The translations under genes and the position numbers were made by a program. From Mesorhizobium caraganae (GTDB lineage Bacteria > Pseudomonadota > Alphaproteobacteria > Rhizobiales > Rhizobiaceae), in assembly GCF_016836705.1 (NCBI RefSeq), contig NZ_JAFCGY010000001.1, positions 124,001 to 188,000 on the forward strand: 64,000 nucleotides of DNA, in the 5' to 3' direction. The stretch's first letter is position 1. Every line of letters starts with the position of its first letter. Of this stretch, positions 54,793 to 62,856 are shown one piece after another. The notes beneath the pieces were generated by a model. The model was not told the origin of the DNA. It searched no databases and saw only the letters and a program-made list of their open reading frames with translations.

Positions 54793-55281
54793 TTAGCAGT
54801 TGAAGCCGTAATTCTCGCGATAATAGTCGGCTTCTTCCTTCGATATCGTCTTGAACAGCACACAGACGGTGAAGCTGCCGACCTGACGGCCGTTCCTGGT
54901 GTATCCCCAGTCGGAAATATCGTCCCGGGTGAATTCGAGTTCCTGGCCGGCAGTCACATTGTGCACGGCCTGCGGCTCATTCGCCAATGTTCCGGCAAAG
55001 CCGGTCGCGGTCTTGTGGAAGGGGATGATCCAGAAGTGTTCCGAAGTGTCGCCGTCCTTGACCGCGACCTTCAGCTTGTAGTCGGCGGTTCCGGCCGGCG
55101 GTGCGTCCGACAAGGCCAGGAATTGATCGAGGCTGGCGCGCGCCTGCGCAATGGCCGCCGCCATGTCCGGATCGTCCCTGGCGACGTTGACGACCTTGTC
55201 GTCGCCCTGACTTTGCGCCCCGGCAGGGATCGGAGCCAACGCCAGCATCAGGGACAGCATGGTCCGAACAGCGCGCTTCAT
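54793..55281 (-). CDS. DUF2314 family exported protein
   Basis: 162 residues from the ATG at 55281, with AAGGAG upstream. A signal peptide (about 1-21, ending AGAQSQ) is followed by the DUF2314 domain: FLALSDAPPAGTADYKLKVAV, EHFWIIPFHKTATGFAGTLAN and ISDWGYTRNGRQVGSFTVCVL. Such YegJ-like proteins are small periplasmic or secreted domains without a known role. Convergent with the DUF3137 gene. Confidence 0.9.
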   Translation of the reverse strand: MKRAVRTMLSLMLALAPIPAGAQSQGDDKVVNVARDDPDMAAAIAQARASLDQFLALSDAPPAGTADYKLKVAVKDGDTSEHFWIIPFHKTATGFAGTLANEPQAVHNVTAGQELEFTRDDISDWGYTRNGRQVGSFTVCVLFKTISKEEADYYRENYGFNC

Positions 55282-55383
55282 GAAAGGGCACTCCTTCGTT
55301 CTGATCCCTGACGCCATCATGCATCTATCTGGAGTTTTCAACGGCAGTGCGACGCTGAGGTATTGGCCCGAACGGCGCGCCGC

Positions 55384-55905
55384 TCACAACCCGCCCGGCA
55401 CCAGCCCTGCCAGCCAGTTCGCGGATCGCTTGGCTATGCCGACCGTTGCCGATGCGGCACGGCCGAGATCGGTCTTGACCACGGCATAGCCGTTCCTGGT
55501 GCGGTAGAGCACGCCGGTTCCGCCATCGACCATTTGCTCGTAGGCGACGGGCCGGGCCGCTGCTGCTTCCATGGCCGTCGTCGGCGAGCCGACGGGCACG
55601 CTCGGCCGATGGCTCAGTTCCGGCGGCAATGGGCTTTCGGATTGAACACTCCGGCTGGCCGGCTTCAGTTCCGGGCCGGATGCGGTCGCCGCCAGTTGCG
55701 AAGAGGATGCCGACCCCTTGGTGCGGCAGATGCCGGAGACCAGCGGATAGTTGAAATTCTTCTGGTGCAGCATCTGGCTTTTCATCGCCGCTTCGCAGTC
55801 GGCGATGGTTGCCCACTTCGCCGGCGTCTCGCCGATATATTCGCAAAGCTTGGCGTCGCAGTCGCAACCGACGATGGTCATGGCGACAAGGGCGGTCTTG
55901 ATCAC
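55384..55905 (-). CDS. Small Cys-rich exported or membrane-linked protein
   Basis: 173 residues from a GTG at 55905 (GAGGACA upstream); an ATG further up in frame is less likely. The start VIKTALVAMTIVGCDCDAKLC resembles a short signal or membrane-anchor segment followed by Cys pairs (CDCDAKLC, IADCEAAMK, GICRTKG). The middle is Pro/Ala/Ser-rich and the end has YRTRNGYAVVKTDLGRAAS. I recognise no family; a disulfide-bonded exported protein is the best description. Confidence 0.65.
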   Translation of the reverse strand: MIKTALVAMTIVGCDCDAKLCEYIGETPAKWATIADCEAAMKSQMLHQKNFNYPLVSGICRTKGSASSSQLAATASGPELKPASRSVQSESPLPPELSHRPSVPVGSPTTAMEAAAARPVAYEQMVDGGTGVLYRTRNGYAVVKTDLGRAASATVGIAKRSANWLAGLVPGGL

Positions 55906-56190
55906 GGTCTTGTCCTCGGATTGCCCCCCGGCAGCCCGCCTTTCCATCGCGCGCGAACAAGGCGGTATTTTGGCCACGATCGCGCAATGAGCCAGGCGAT
56001 GCGGTTTCGGGAAAGACTCACTATAGGTGGATTTCGAGATGCTCGGGAGCAGATAGGGCGGCGACCATGGTGCGTTTGCGAAAGAAGGGCAAAATAAATA
56101 TTGCCTTCTATGACAGCAAAAACTGTTTCTTGGTGCGGTTTTCTATTACAATACTGGCGGGGTGATACAACAACATCGGAGGGGTTTGCC

Positions 56191-56787
56191 ATGGGAAGAA
56201 TTGTCCGGTCGGCCGTGGTGTCGAAAGGCAATCTTGAGGGCGTTGCAGACGACGAAGGCGGGCAGAACGGTCAGGGCGAAACGGACTCGAAAGACGGCGA
56301 TGGTTATCTTGACCGGGTAGCGAAATATGTACCGGCCGAAATCGTGGCCTTCTTCATCTTCGTCAACTCCATCCTCGCCAATGCGGTCGAGAAGCCCGTC
56401 GCCAAGGCAATGGCGGCGGCATCGAATGATGAAGCCATTTCCGGTAAGGTGCGGGAGGCAATAGATCTCGAAAAAATGGCCGGCATCAGCATCTGGACCA
56501 TTTCATGGGCCGTGTTGTTCGTCGCGCTGGCAATGACGCCAGTGTACCTGAAATCGGTGAGCGATGCCGCCGACAATGCGGAGGCTCCCGGCGCCAACAT
56601 CGTCATGTCGATGCTCGCTTTCCCGTTCTGGGCTTATGCCGTCGACGCGCTGGCCTTCAGGCCATGGCATGACGGGGCGCTGGCCAGCATCATGCTGGCC
56701 ACCTTCACGATCATCAGCGGCGCCATCCGGCCGGAATATATAAACGCTGGTCTCAATTTGATCCCGGGCATCGGGCCAAAGAAGTAG
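56191..56787 (+). CDS. Membrane protein of unknown function
   Basis: 198 residues from the ATG at 56191 (GGAGGGG upstream). A charged N-terminus (1-45, many Asp/Glu/Gly) precedes YLDRVAKYVPAEIVAFFIFVNSIL, ISIWTISWAVLFVALAMTPVYL and a C-terminal pair of helices (IVMSMLAFPFWAYAVDALAF; SIMLATFTIISGAI) in residues 50-195. The RVAKYVPAEIVAFF motif occurs in small membrane proteins of unknown role. It is surrounded by unusually gene-poor DNA. The function is unknown. Confidence 0.75.
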   Translation: MGRIVRSAVVSKGNLEGVADDEGGQNGQGETDSKDGDGYLDRVAKYVPAEIVAFFIFVNSILANAVEKPVAKAMAAASNDEAISGKVREAIDLEKMAGISIWTISWAVLFVALAMTPVYLKSVSDAADNAEAPGANIVMSMLAFPFWAYAVDALAFRPWHDGALASIMLATFTIISGAIRPEYINAGLNLIPGIGPKK

Positions 56788-56830
56788 GCCGCGTGGAGGC
56801 CGGCCTCGTCGCGGTAGGGCAGTCGCCGCT

Positions 56831-57079
56831 TCAGTAGTGCAGCGCCGGCAGCACAAGGTGCAGCTTGCGCACGGCGACGATCAGCCCGGTGCGGTGGGTG
56901 GCCGGATCGACCGGTATCGACTGGCTGAACAGCGCGCGGGCGCCTTCGGGCGGCGCAAGCTCGGCCGCCGACAGGATGTTGGCCGATTTTGCCGAGGGTT
57001 GCAGCCCCAGCTGGAAAAATATGTGGGAGGCCCGAAAGACAGTCGGCGCCGGGATTTCTCCCAGCGCCTCCCTGTCAGA
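56831..57079 (-). pseudogene. Possible 3' remnant of a lost gene
   Basis: An open frame without a start ends at 56831 with sense-like text: IFFQLGLQPSAKSANILSAA, then LFSQSIPVDPATHRTGLIVA and VRKLHLVLPALHY. It resembles a C-terminal domain of a real protein, but the frame is cut by an upstream stop at 57080-57082 and no start is available. I cannot name the family. Confidence 0.35.
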
Positions 57080-57646
57080 TCAGGACACGGTCGGGCAGCA
57101 ACTTCCCTAGAGATGTCGCGCCATGCCGGCCTTGATTTTGACGGCCCTGCCAGTCACCACCCGAGGGCGATGCCCGTTCCAGGCCACGCCGTTCTCCACT
57201 CTTGCGAGCTTTGCTCAGCGTGCCATCGAAGGTTTTTGCCGTCCTTCATGGCAGCATCGGTCCGCCGTTGGCGTTCGCACGCTTTCCGCGGCCCCGTAGG
57301 TCTCGGCTACCGTCCCTCGAACAGGCAAGCCTGCTCTCGCTTCGGGCCGTACGGGCCTCAGGAAATCCGCCTTTTCGCTTTGCCTTTCGACGTGGCGATC
57401 GGTAGCCGCCTGAGATGGGTTGAACTTACGCCGGGTAAGGGTTTCGGGGAATGGGGGCGAGCCTGTGGATAACGGGATTATCGGGGACGGTTTGCCACAA
57501 ACCTCGGAATCTCGGCGTCGTCTGCCTTAGACAGCCTGCCCGCTTTTTGACGCCCAGCCGGTTGTCCCCCTTGCTCCGCACGCAGGCGCGGGTTTCAATG
57601 CCGGCAAAGCATCGCGCCCATCGGCTCGGTGCGGGGAGGGTGCGCT
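57080..57646. other. Gene-poor region of about 570 bases
   Basis: No convincing gene on either strand; a rightward open frame to 57472 is Arg/His-rich and looks spurious. Near 57470 is TGTGGATAA, an exact DnaA-box-like 9-mer, within CCTGTGGATAACGGGATTAT. Several short inverted repeats occur, such as CAGGCAAGCCTG. The nature of this region is unknown. Confidence 0.35.
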
Positions 57647-58585
57647 TTGAAAGTCGGGGTGGTGCTCAATCCGATTGCCGGTGGCGGCCGGCTGAAACGG
57701 CATTGGCCGGAGGTCGCCGCGTCTCTGAAAACCCATTTCGGCGACTTCGAGCTGCGCGAGACGCAAGCCGAGGGCGACGCCGAAAGGTTGGCGCTTGACC
57801 TCGCGGCCAGCGGTTTCGATCTGGTGATCGCAGCCGGCGGCGACGGTACCGCCAGCGAAGTGGCGGATGGGTTGCTGCAGGCATTCGATGAGAACGGCCG
57901 GACAACCGAACTTGGGTTGCTGCCTTGCGGCACAGGGATCGACTTCGCTCGCGGGCTTGGCATGCCGAAAGAGGTGGACGCGGTGCTGAAGCGGATCGCC
58001 GAGGCCAAGGCCCGCAAGGTCGATGCTGGGCGCATCTGCTACATCGATGATCACGGCGCGCTGGCCAGCCGGCACTTCATCAACATCGCGAGCCTCGGTC
58101 TGTCGGGCGCCACCGACCGCGCCGTCAATGCCGACAAGCGCAAGGGCAAGATGTCGGCCAGGGCGCTGTTCCTGTGGCGCACCGTGGTCGAGTTCATCCG
58201 CTACCGTTTCCAGGACGTCCGGATCACCGTCGACGACGGCATGCCGGTCGAAGCGCGCATGGCGCTGGTGGCGGTGGCCAACGGCAAATTCTTCGGCGGC
58301 GGCATGATGATTGCGCCCGACGCTGAGCTGGCCGATGGTCAGTTCGACATCGTCATCCTGCGGGCGGCGGGCAAGCTGAAGCTGATCTGGGACATCCGGC
58401 TGCTCTATGGCGGACGGCATCGCAATCATCCGGCCATCACCATATTGCGCGGCCGGAAAGTGGTGGTCGAACCGCTCGGCGATGTCGAGAAAAATGGCGC
58501 CCTGGTCGACATAGACGGCGAGTCGCCGGGGCGTATTCCCGCGACGTTCGAGATTTTGCCCGGAGCGCTGACGCTGAGATATTGA
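57647..58585 (+). CDS. Diacylglycerol/lipid kinase family protein (YegS-like)
   Basis: 312 residues from a TTG at 57647 with GGGGAGGG upstream; a GTG six codons earlier is less well placed. The DAGK catalytic motifs are VVLNPIAGGGRLK, AAGGDGTASEVADGLL and LGLLPCGTGIDFARGLG, and later ANGKFFGGGMMIAPDAELADG (residues 217-237). Such enzymes phosphorylate diacylglycerol or sphingoid-type lipids at the membrane. It stands alone; the convergent dehydrogenase gene ends 70 bases away. Confidence 0.9.
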   Translation: MKVGVVLNPIAGGGRLKRHWPEVAASLKTHFGDFELRETQAEGDAERLALDLAASGFDLVIAAGGDGTASEVADGLLQAFDENGRTTELGLLPCGTGIDFARGLGMPKEVDAVLKRIAEAKARKVDAGRICYIDDHGALASRHFINIASLGLSGATDRAVNADKRKGKMSARALFLWRTVVEFIRYRFQDVRITVDDGMPVEARMALVAVANGKFFGGGMMIAPDAELADGQFDIVILRAAGKLKLIWDIRLLYGGRHRNHPAITILRGRKVVVEPLGDVEKNGALVDIDGESPGRIPATFEILPGALTLRY

Positions 58586-58657
58586 ATCAAGTGCCTTAGG
58601 TGCTGATTCTGAAGGCCCGACCAAGCCACTGAAGACATTGGCTAAATGCTTTGCCGG

Positions 58658-59575
58658 CTAGGTCTCAAGTTTGGCCGGGAAGCCGGGCGCGCGCAGGTCG
58701 GCTCCGACCGCATCCTCTAGCAGTTTGACGATCTGGGTCGACCAGGCGCTGCCGCCATAGGCCGCTTTGCCCTGCTCGAAAATCGCGTTGACGCGCGTGG
58801 CAAGGTCGAGCGGTACGCCCGATTGTTCGGCCATGGCGAGCGCGAAGCCGAGGTCCTTCAACGCCAGGTCCATGGTGAAGCCGATGTCGTAGGAGCCGTT
58901 GAGGATAAGCTGACTTTCGGTCTCGTGGACGAAGCTGTTGCCCGAGGAGGCCACGATGGCGTGGTAGGATTGGGCGAGGTCGAGCCCACCCTGCTTGGCC
59001 AGCATCAGCGCTTCGCCGGCGGCGACGAGATGGATGAAGGCCAGCATGTTGGTGATGACCTTGATCACCGCCGCCGAGCCGACCGGTCCCATCAGGAACG
59101 ATTTTGCGCACATCGCTTCGAAGGCCGGCCGATGCCGTTCGTAGAGGGCTGCATCGCCGCCGACCAGCGCTGTGATCTTGCCGACCGCTGCGAGGTGCAC
59201 GCCGCCGGTGACCGGACACTCCAGCGTCTCGACGCCCTTGGACGAGGCGAGGGCTGCGAGGCGCAGCACCTCATCGCGGCCGTTGGTCGACATCTCGATC
59301 CAGGTGCCAGCCTTGGGCAGGCCTTCGAGCAATCCGTCTGAGCCTGCGAGCACCATCTCGCTGACCTTTGGCGAAGGCAGGCAAGTGATGGCGTTGCCCG
59401 CGTGCGCCGCCGCTTCGGCAGGACTAGCTGCTGCTGTCGCGCCGAGCGCAACCAACCGCTCGACGGCCGTGGGGTCACGATCGAAGACGATGACGGCAAA
59501 ACCGTTGCGCAGAAGGCTGGCGGCAAGGTTGCCGCCGAGATGGCCAAGGCCGATGAATGCGTAGCGCTCGCTCAC
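58658..59575 (-). CDS. NAD(P)-dependent 3-hydroxyisobutyrate dehydrogenase family protein
   Basis: 305 residues from a GTG at 59575, overlapping the dehydratase stop by four bases (GTGA). A Rossmann motif (FIGLGHLGGNLAASLL) is followed by EMSTNGRDEVLRLA, ECPVTGGVHLAAVGKITALVGG and IKVITNMLAFIHLVAAGEAL, which includes the catalytic Lys region of the beta-hydroxyacid dehydrogenase family. It is the last gene of the leftward catabolic operon. The substrate is unknown, but a 3-hydroxy or 2-keto sugar acid fits the operon. Confidence 0.9.
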   Translation of the reverse strand: MSERYAFIGLGHLGGNLAASLLRNGFAVIVFDRDPTAVERLVALGATAAASPAEAAAHAGNAITCLPSPKVSEMVLAGSDGLLEGLPKAGTWIEMSTNGRDEVLRLAALASSKGVETLECPVTGGVHLAAVGKITALVGGDAALYERHRPAFEAMCAKSFLMGPVGSAAVIKVITNMLAFIHLVAAGEALMLAKQGGLDLAQSYHAIVASSGNSFVHETESQLILNGSYDIGFTMDLALKDLGFALAMAEQSGVPLDLATRVNAIFEQGKAAYGGSAWSTQIVKLLEDAVGADLRAPGFPAKLET

Positions 59576-60786
59576 GGCATCAGCGGTGTCTGCATCATCT
59601 GCAAATGCAAATCCTTGCCGGTGTAAGGGTGCGCATCGCAGTCCGCTTCGTTGAGCTCGACGCCAAGGCCCGGCTCTTTCGACGGGATGACATTTCCGTC
59701 CTGCCACTCGATCTTCTTTTTCAACAGCGTGGCGTGGAAACCGTCCCACTGCTTGAGCGATTCCAGGATGAGGAAGTTGGGCAGCGTCACCGCCAGCTGG
59801 ATGTTGGCGGCGCCGACGATCGGCCCGCAATAGCAGTGCGGCGCGACCTGGATGTGGTAGGCCTCGGCCATGGCGGCGATCTTCTTGGTTTCGAGAATAC
59901 CGCCTGAACGGCCGAGGTCCGGCTGCAGGATGGTCGCGGCGCGGTTCTCGATGACGCGGGCGAATTCGAATTTCGTCGTCAGCCTTTCGCCGGTGGCGAT
60001 CGGGATCGACGTGCCGCGGGCAACCTGCGCCATCACTTCGGGCATATCGGGCGGCACCGGCTCTTCGAACCACAGCGGATCGTAAGGTTCGATGGCGCGC
60101 GCCATGCGCAGCGCGCCCGATGCCGTGAACTGGCCATGCGTGCCGAACAGAATATCGGCGCGGGTGCCGACCGCCTCGCGGATCGCCTTGATCATGCGGG
60201 TGGAGACATCGATGTCGATGAGGCGCGGCTGGTGGCCGTCGAAAGCGGTGTAAGGCCCCGCCGGGTCGAGCTTCACGGCATTGAAACCCTGCTCGACATA
60301 TTCGAGCGCGCAGGCTGCCGCCAATTCGGGATCGTTGTAGACATTCCTGCCGTCCGGCGCGTCCTCGGAATGGACACTGCCGGTGTGCGGATAGAGATAG
60401 GTGTAGGAGCGCAGCGTCTCGTGCACCTGGCCGCCGAGCAATTTGTAGACCGGCTTGTTGGCTTCCTTGCCGATGATGTCCCAACAGGCCATTTCGAGTG
60501 CGGAAAAACAGCCCATGCCGGAAACATCCGGGCGCTGGGTGAAGCCGGAGGAATAGGCGCGGCGGAAAAAGTTCTCGATGTCGTGCGGGTCGCGCCCGAC
60601 GAGATAGCGCTCGGCCATGTCCTCGACCATTTTCGCGGTCGTGTGGGCCGAGAAGGTAGCGTTGTAGGCCTCGCCATAGCCGACGACACCGCCATCGGTG
60701 GTCAGCTTGACGAAGATGAAATACTTGCCGCCGATGCCTGGCGGCGGATTGCCGACAACCCAGGTCTTGACGTCGGTGATCTTCAT
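59572..60786 (-). CDS. Enolase superfamily sugar-acid dehydratase (MR/MLE-like)
   Basis: 404 residues from the ATG at 60786 (GGAGGACC upstream, overlap of four bases with the GMC stop). N-terminal capping domain with MKITDVKTWVVGNPPPG, then the barrel: SYTYLYPHTGSV, NAVKLDPAGPYTAFDG, ILFGTHGQFTASG, PLWFEEPVPPDMPEVM (metal Glu), GERLTTKFEFARVIE, QPDLGRSGGILETKKI and the acid/base site APHCYCGPIVGAAN. The pattern fits galactonate or related sugar-acid dehydratases rather than mandelate racemase. It probably feeds the adjacent dehydrogenase. Confidence 0.88.
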   Translation of the reverse strand: MKITDVKTWVVGNPPPGIGGKYFIFVKLTTDGGVVGYGEAYNATFSAHTTAKMVEDMAERYLVGRDPHDIENFFRRAYSSGFTQRPDVSGMGCFSALEMACWDIIGKEANKPVYKLLGGQVHETLRSYTYLYPHTGSVHSEDAPDGRNVYNDPELAAACALEYVEQGFNAVKLDPAGPYTAFDGHQPRLIDIDVSTRMIKAIREAVGTRADILFGTHGQFTASGALRMARAIEPYDPLWFEEPVPPDMPEVMAQVARGTSIPIATGERLTTKFEFARVIENRAATILQPDLGRSGGILETKKIAAMAEAYHIQVAPHCYCGPIVGAANIQLAVTLPNFLILESLKQWDGFHATLLKKKIEWQDGNVIPSKEPGLGVELNEADCDAHPYTGKDLHLQMMQTPLMP

Positions 60787-62399
60787 TTTTGGTCCTCCAG
60801 AACCAGTTCGGCGCCCTTCCATCCGGTCATGATGGTGGCGGCGTTGGTGTTGCCGGTGATGTTGGCGGGAAAGATCGAGGCGTCGATGACGCGCAAGCCT
60901 TCGAGCCCGTGCACCTTCAGGCGCGGATCGACGACCGCCTGCCCGGCATCAGGACCCATCCGGCAGGTCGAGACCGGGTGATAGACGGTGCCCGAGCGTT
61001 TCCTGAAATCCGTGATCAGGTCGGCATCCGACTGGATCGATGGCCCCGGCAAAACCTCTTCGGCGATGATCTCGGCCATGGCCGGCATCGAGGCGATCTT
61101 GCGCACGAACTTCACCGCCGCCAGCATCTCGTCGACATCGGCATTGGTGGAGTAGGCGTTGGCCACGATCTTGGGATAGTCCAGCGGATTGCTGGAGCGG
61201 ATCATGATCTCGCCGCGGCTCGACGGGCGGCAGTTGGACAGGCCGATGGAGAACCCCGGCCATGGGTCCGGCGTCAGGATAGGCCGCTCGCCGCTCTTCG
61301 GAATGACGGTCGAGAAGGCCTGGAAATAAAGTTGCATGTTGGGGCGCGAGAACGCCGGGTCGGTGCGGAAGAAGCCGCCGCCATGGTTCATCGACAGCGA
61401 CAGCGGACCCGAGCGCGTCAGGATGTATTGCATGCCGACCAGCAGTTTGCCCCACCAGGGGCGCAGGATCTGGTTCAGCGTCGGCACCTTGCCCTTGAAG
61501 GTGTAGTTGATGCCGACATGATCCTGCAGATGCGCCCCGACATTCTCGTTGGCGTGGATGACCGGAATGCCGAGGCCGCCGAGCAAAGCGGCGGGGCCGA
61601 CGCCGGACAACTGCAGCAGCTGTGGCGAGTTGATCGAGCCGGCGGAGAGGATGACCTCGCGACCGGCGCGGGCGATCTTGGTCTCGCCGTTCTGCTGGTA
61701 CTCGATACCGACGGCGCGCTTGCCTTCGAACAGAATTTTGCTCGCCAGTGCATTGGTTTCGACGCGCACATTCGCGCGTTTCATCGCCGGGCGCAGGAAG
61801 GCGCGCGCGGCCGACATGCGGCCGCCATTTTTGGTCGAGATCTGGTAGACGCCGACGCCTTCCTGGGCGGCGCCGTTGAAGTCGGGATTGAGCGGCAGGC
61901 CCGCCTGCTGGCCGGCAGCAAGGTAGCGTTTGGTCAGCGGATGCACGGCGTTCGTCGTGTCGGTGATGTGCAGCGGGCCGCCGGTGCCGCGCCATGCATC
62001 GGCGCCGGCCTCATTGTCCTCGAGCGCCTTGAAGCCCGGCAGCAAATCGTCATAGCCCCAGCCGGGATTGCCGGCATCGCGCCAGTCGTCAAAGTCCTCG
62101 CGCGCACCCCTGATCCAGACCATGGCATTGATCGAGCTCGAGCCGCCGAGCAGCTTGCCGCGCGGCCAATGGTCGACATTGCCGCCGAGACCGGGGTCCG
62201 GTTCGGGCTTGTAGTTCCAGTTGACCGCCGGGTCGAAGAAGGTCTTGCCGTAGCCGAGCGGCATCTGGACGTAAAAACGGCGGTCGGTGCCGCCAGCTTC
62301 CAGCACCAGCACGGAGTAGCGGCCGGAAGCCGACAGTTTGTCGGCGAGAACCGAGCCGGCCGAGCCGGAGCCGACGATGATGAAATCATAGGTCTGCAT
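60783..62399 (-). CDS. GMC family FAD-dependent oxidoreductase
   Basis: 538 residues. FAD motif VGSGSAGSVLADKLSAS at residues 9-25, GMC signatures WPRGKLLGGSSSINAMVWIRG and SAGSINSPQLLQLSGVG, and the catalytic C-terminal GTVYHPVSTCRMG with NTNAATIM. It resembles choline and alcohol dehydrogenases that oxidise a primary or secondary alcohol to carbonyl. It is the promoter-proximal gene of the leftward operon, with candidate operators at 62481-62531. Confidence 0.93.
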   Translation of the reverse strand: MQTYDFIIVGSGSAGSVLADKLSASGRYSVLVLEAGGTDRRFYVQMPLGYGKTFFDPAVNWNYKPEPDPGLGGNVDHWPRGKLLGGSSSINAMVWIRGAREDFDDWRDAGNPGWGYDDLLPGFKALEDNEAGADAWRGTGGPLHITDTTNAVHPLTKRYLAAGQQAGLPLNPDFNGAAQEGVGVYQISTKNGGRMSAARAFLRPAMKRANVRVETNALASKILFEGKRAVGIEYQQNGETKIARAGREVILSAGSINSPQLLQLSGVGPAALLGGLGIPVIHANENVGAHLQDHVGINYTFKGKVPTLNQILRPWWGKLLVGMQYILTRSGPLSLSMNHGGGFFRTDPAFSRPNMQLYFQAFSTVIPKSGERPILTPDPWPGFSIGLSNCRPSSRGEIMIRSSNPLDYPKIVANAYSTNADVDEMLAAVKFVRKIASMPAMAEIIAEEVLPGPSIQSDADLITDFRKRSGTVYHPVSTCRMGPDAGQAVVDPRLKVHGLEGLRVIDASIFPANITGNTNAATIMTGWKGAELVLEDQK

Positions 62400-62480
62400 G
62401 TGAATTTGGACGGCTCCGGAAAACTGGCCGCAGCCTAGACGCGGCAGGCTCGCCGCGTCGCCGCGCCTTCCGGCATGCGT

Positions 62481-62531
62481 TGTGAAAAAAGCGACTGGTT
62501 CTCACCGACCGTTTGTGAAGAAAGCGACCAG
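62481..62531. promoter_or_regulatory. Imperfect direct repeat upstream of the GMC operon
   Basis: TGTGAAAAAAGCGACTGG (62481-62498) and TGTGAAGAAAGCGACCAG (62514-62531) match at 16 of 18 bases, 33 bases apart centre to centre, about three helical turns. It lies 80-130 bases upstream of the GMC start. A regulator binding site is likely. Confidence 0.5.
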
Positions 62532-62713
62532 CAATCCAGTTGCCGGCCCATCCTGGACATCTGTCCGAGCGCAACGAAAGATCCGTCCTGCAGCCCCACA
62601 GAAATCGGCCGCGAAGTCTCCACGCTGTCGACGCCAAGGAAGCTGCCTTGACGGCAGGCGACTATCCGCCTAGCTCTATCGCCATGAACATCACAATGGT
62701 TTTCGTCGTGGTA

Positions 62714-62796
62714 GGGGAGCGCATGGGCGGGACGGTGTAACCGTCCGGCGAAAGCACCCATGCGCGGTAAGCAGGCTCCTGACGGGGCCTTTTTTT
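62714..62796 (+). ncRNA. Structured leader RNA with terminator, riboswitch-like
   Basis: Stem P1 GCGCATGGG/CCCATGCGC (62719-62727 with 62757-62765), a hairpin GGACGG-TGTAA-CCGTCC inside it (62730-62746), then GGTAAGCA and a terminator hairpin AGGCTCC/GGGGCCT (62773-62790) with seven T residues. GGGGAGC (62714-62720) can pair with GGCTCC of the terminator arm, giving an alternative fold. It ends about 60 bases before the ATG of the MFS gene. No tested consensus of known riboswitches matched. Confidence 0.65.
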
Positions 62797-62856
62797 GTGC
62801 CTGGAATGGGCCGCCTCGTCAGATTCAACTTGTCTCCTGGACAGGCGAACGCGATC

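Noticed and set aside
56837..57472. Rightward 211-codon frame
   Set aside because: Arg/His-rich text without motifs or ribosome site; likely spurious.
57470..57500. Replication origin
   Set aside because: Only one TGTGGATAA box, no AT-rich unwinding region and no dnaA, hemE or parAB nearby.
58658..60484. A 608-codon frame that would fuse an N-terminal extension to the dehydrogenase
   Set aside because: The first 300 codons are out-of-frame text of the dehydratase gene; the GTG at 59575 gives the correct family start.
60789..62438. A 549-codon open frame antisense to the GMC oxidoreductase
   Set aside because: Shadow frame; the GMC signatures are on the other strand.
62714..62796. Known riboswitch classes (fluoride, yybP-ykoY, guanidine I-III)
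   Set aside because: None of their conserved cores as I recall them is present; kept as an unassigned structured leader.
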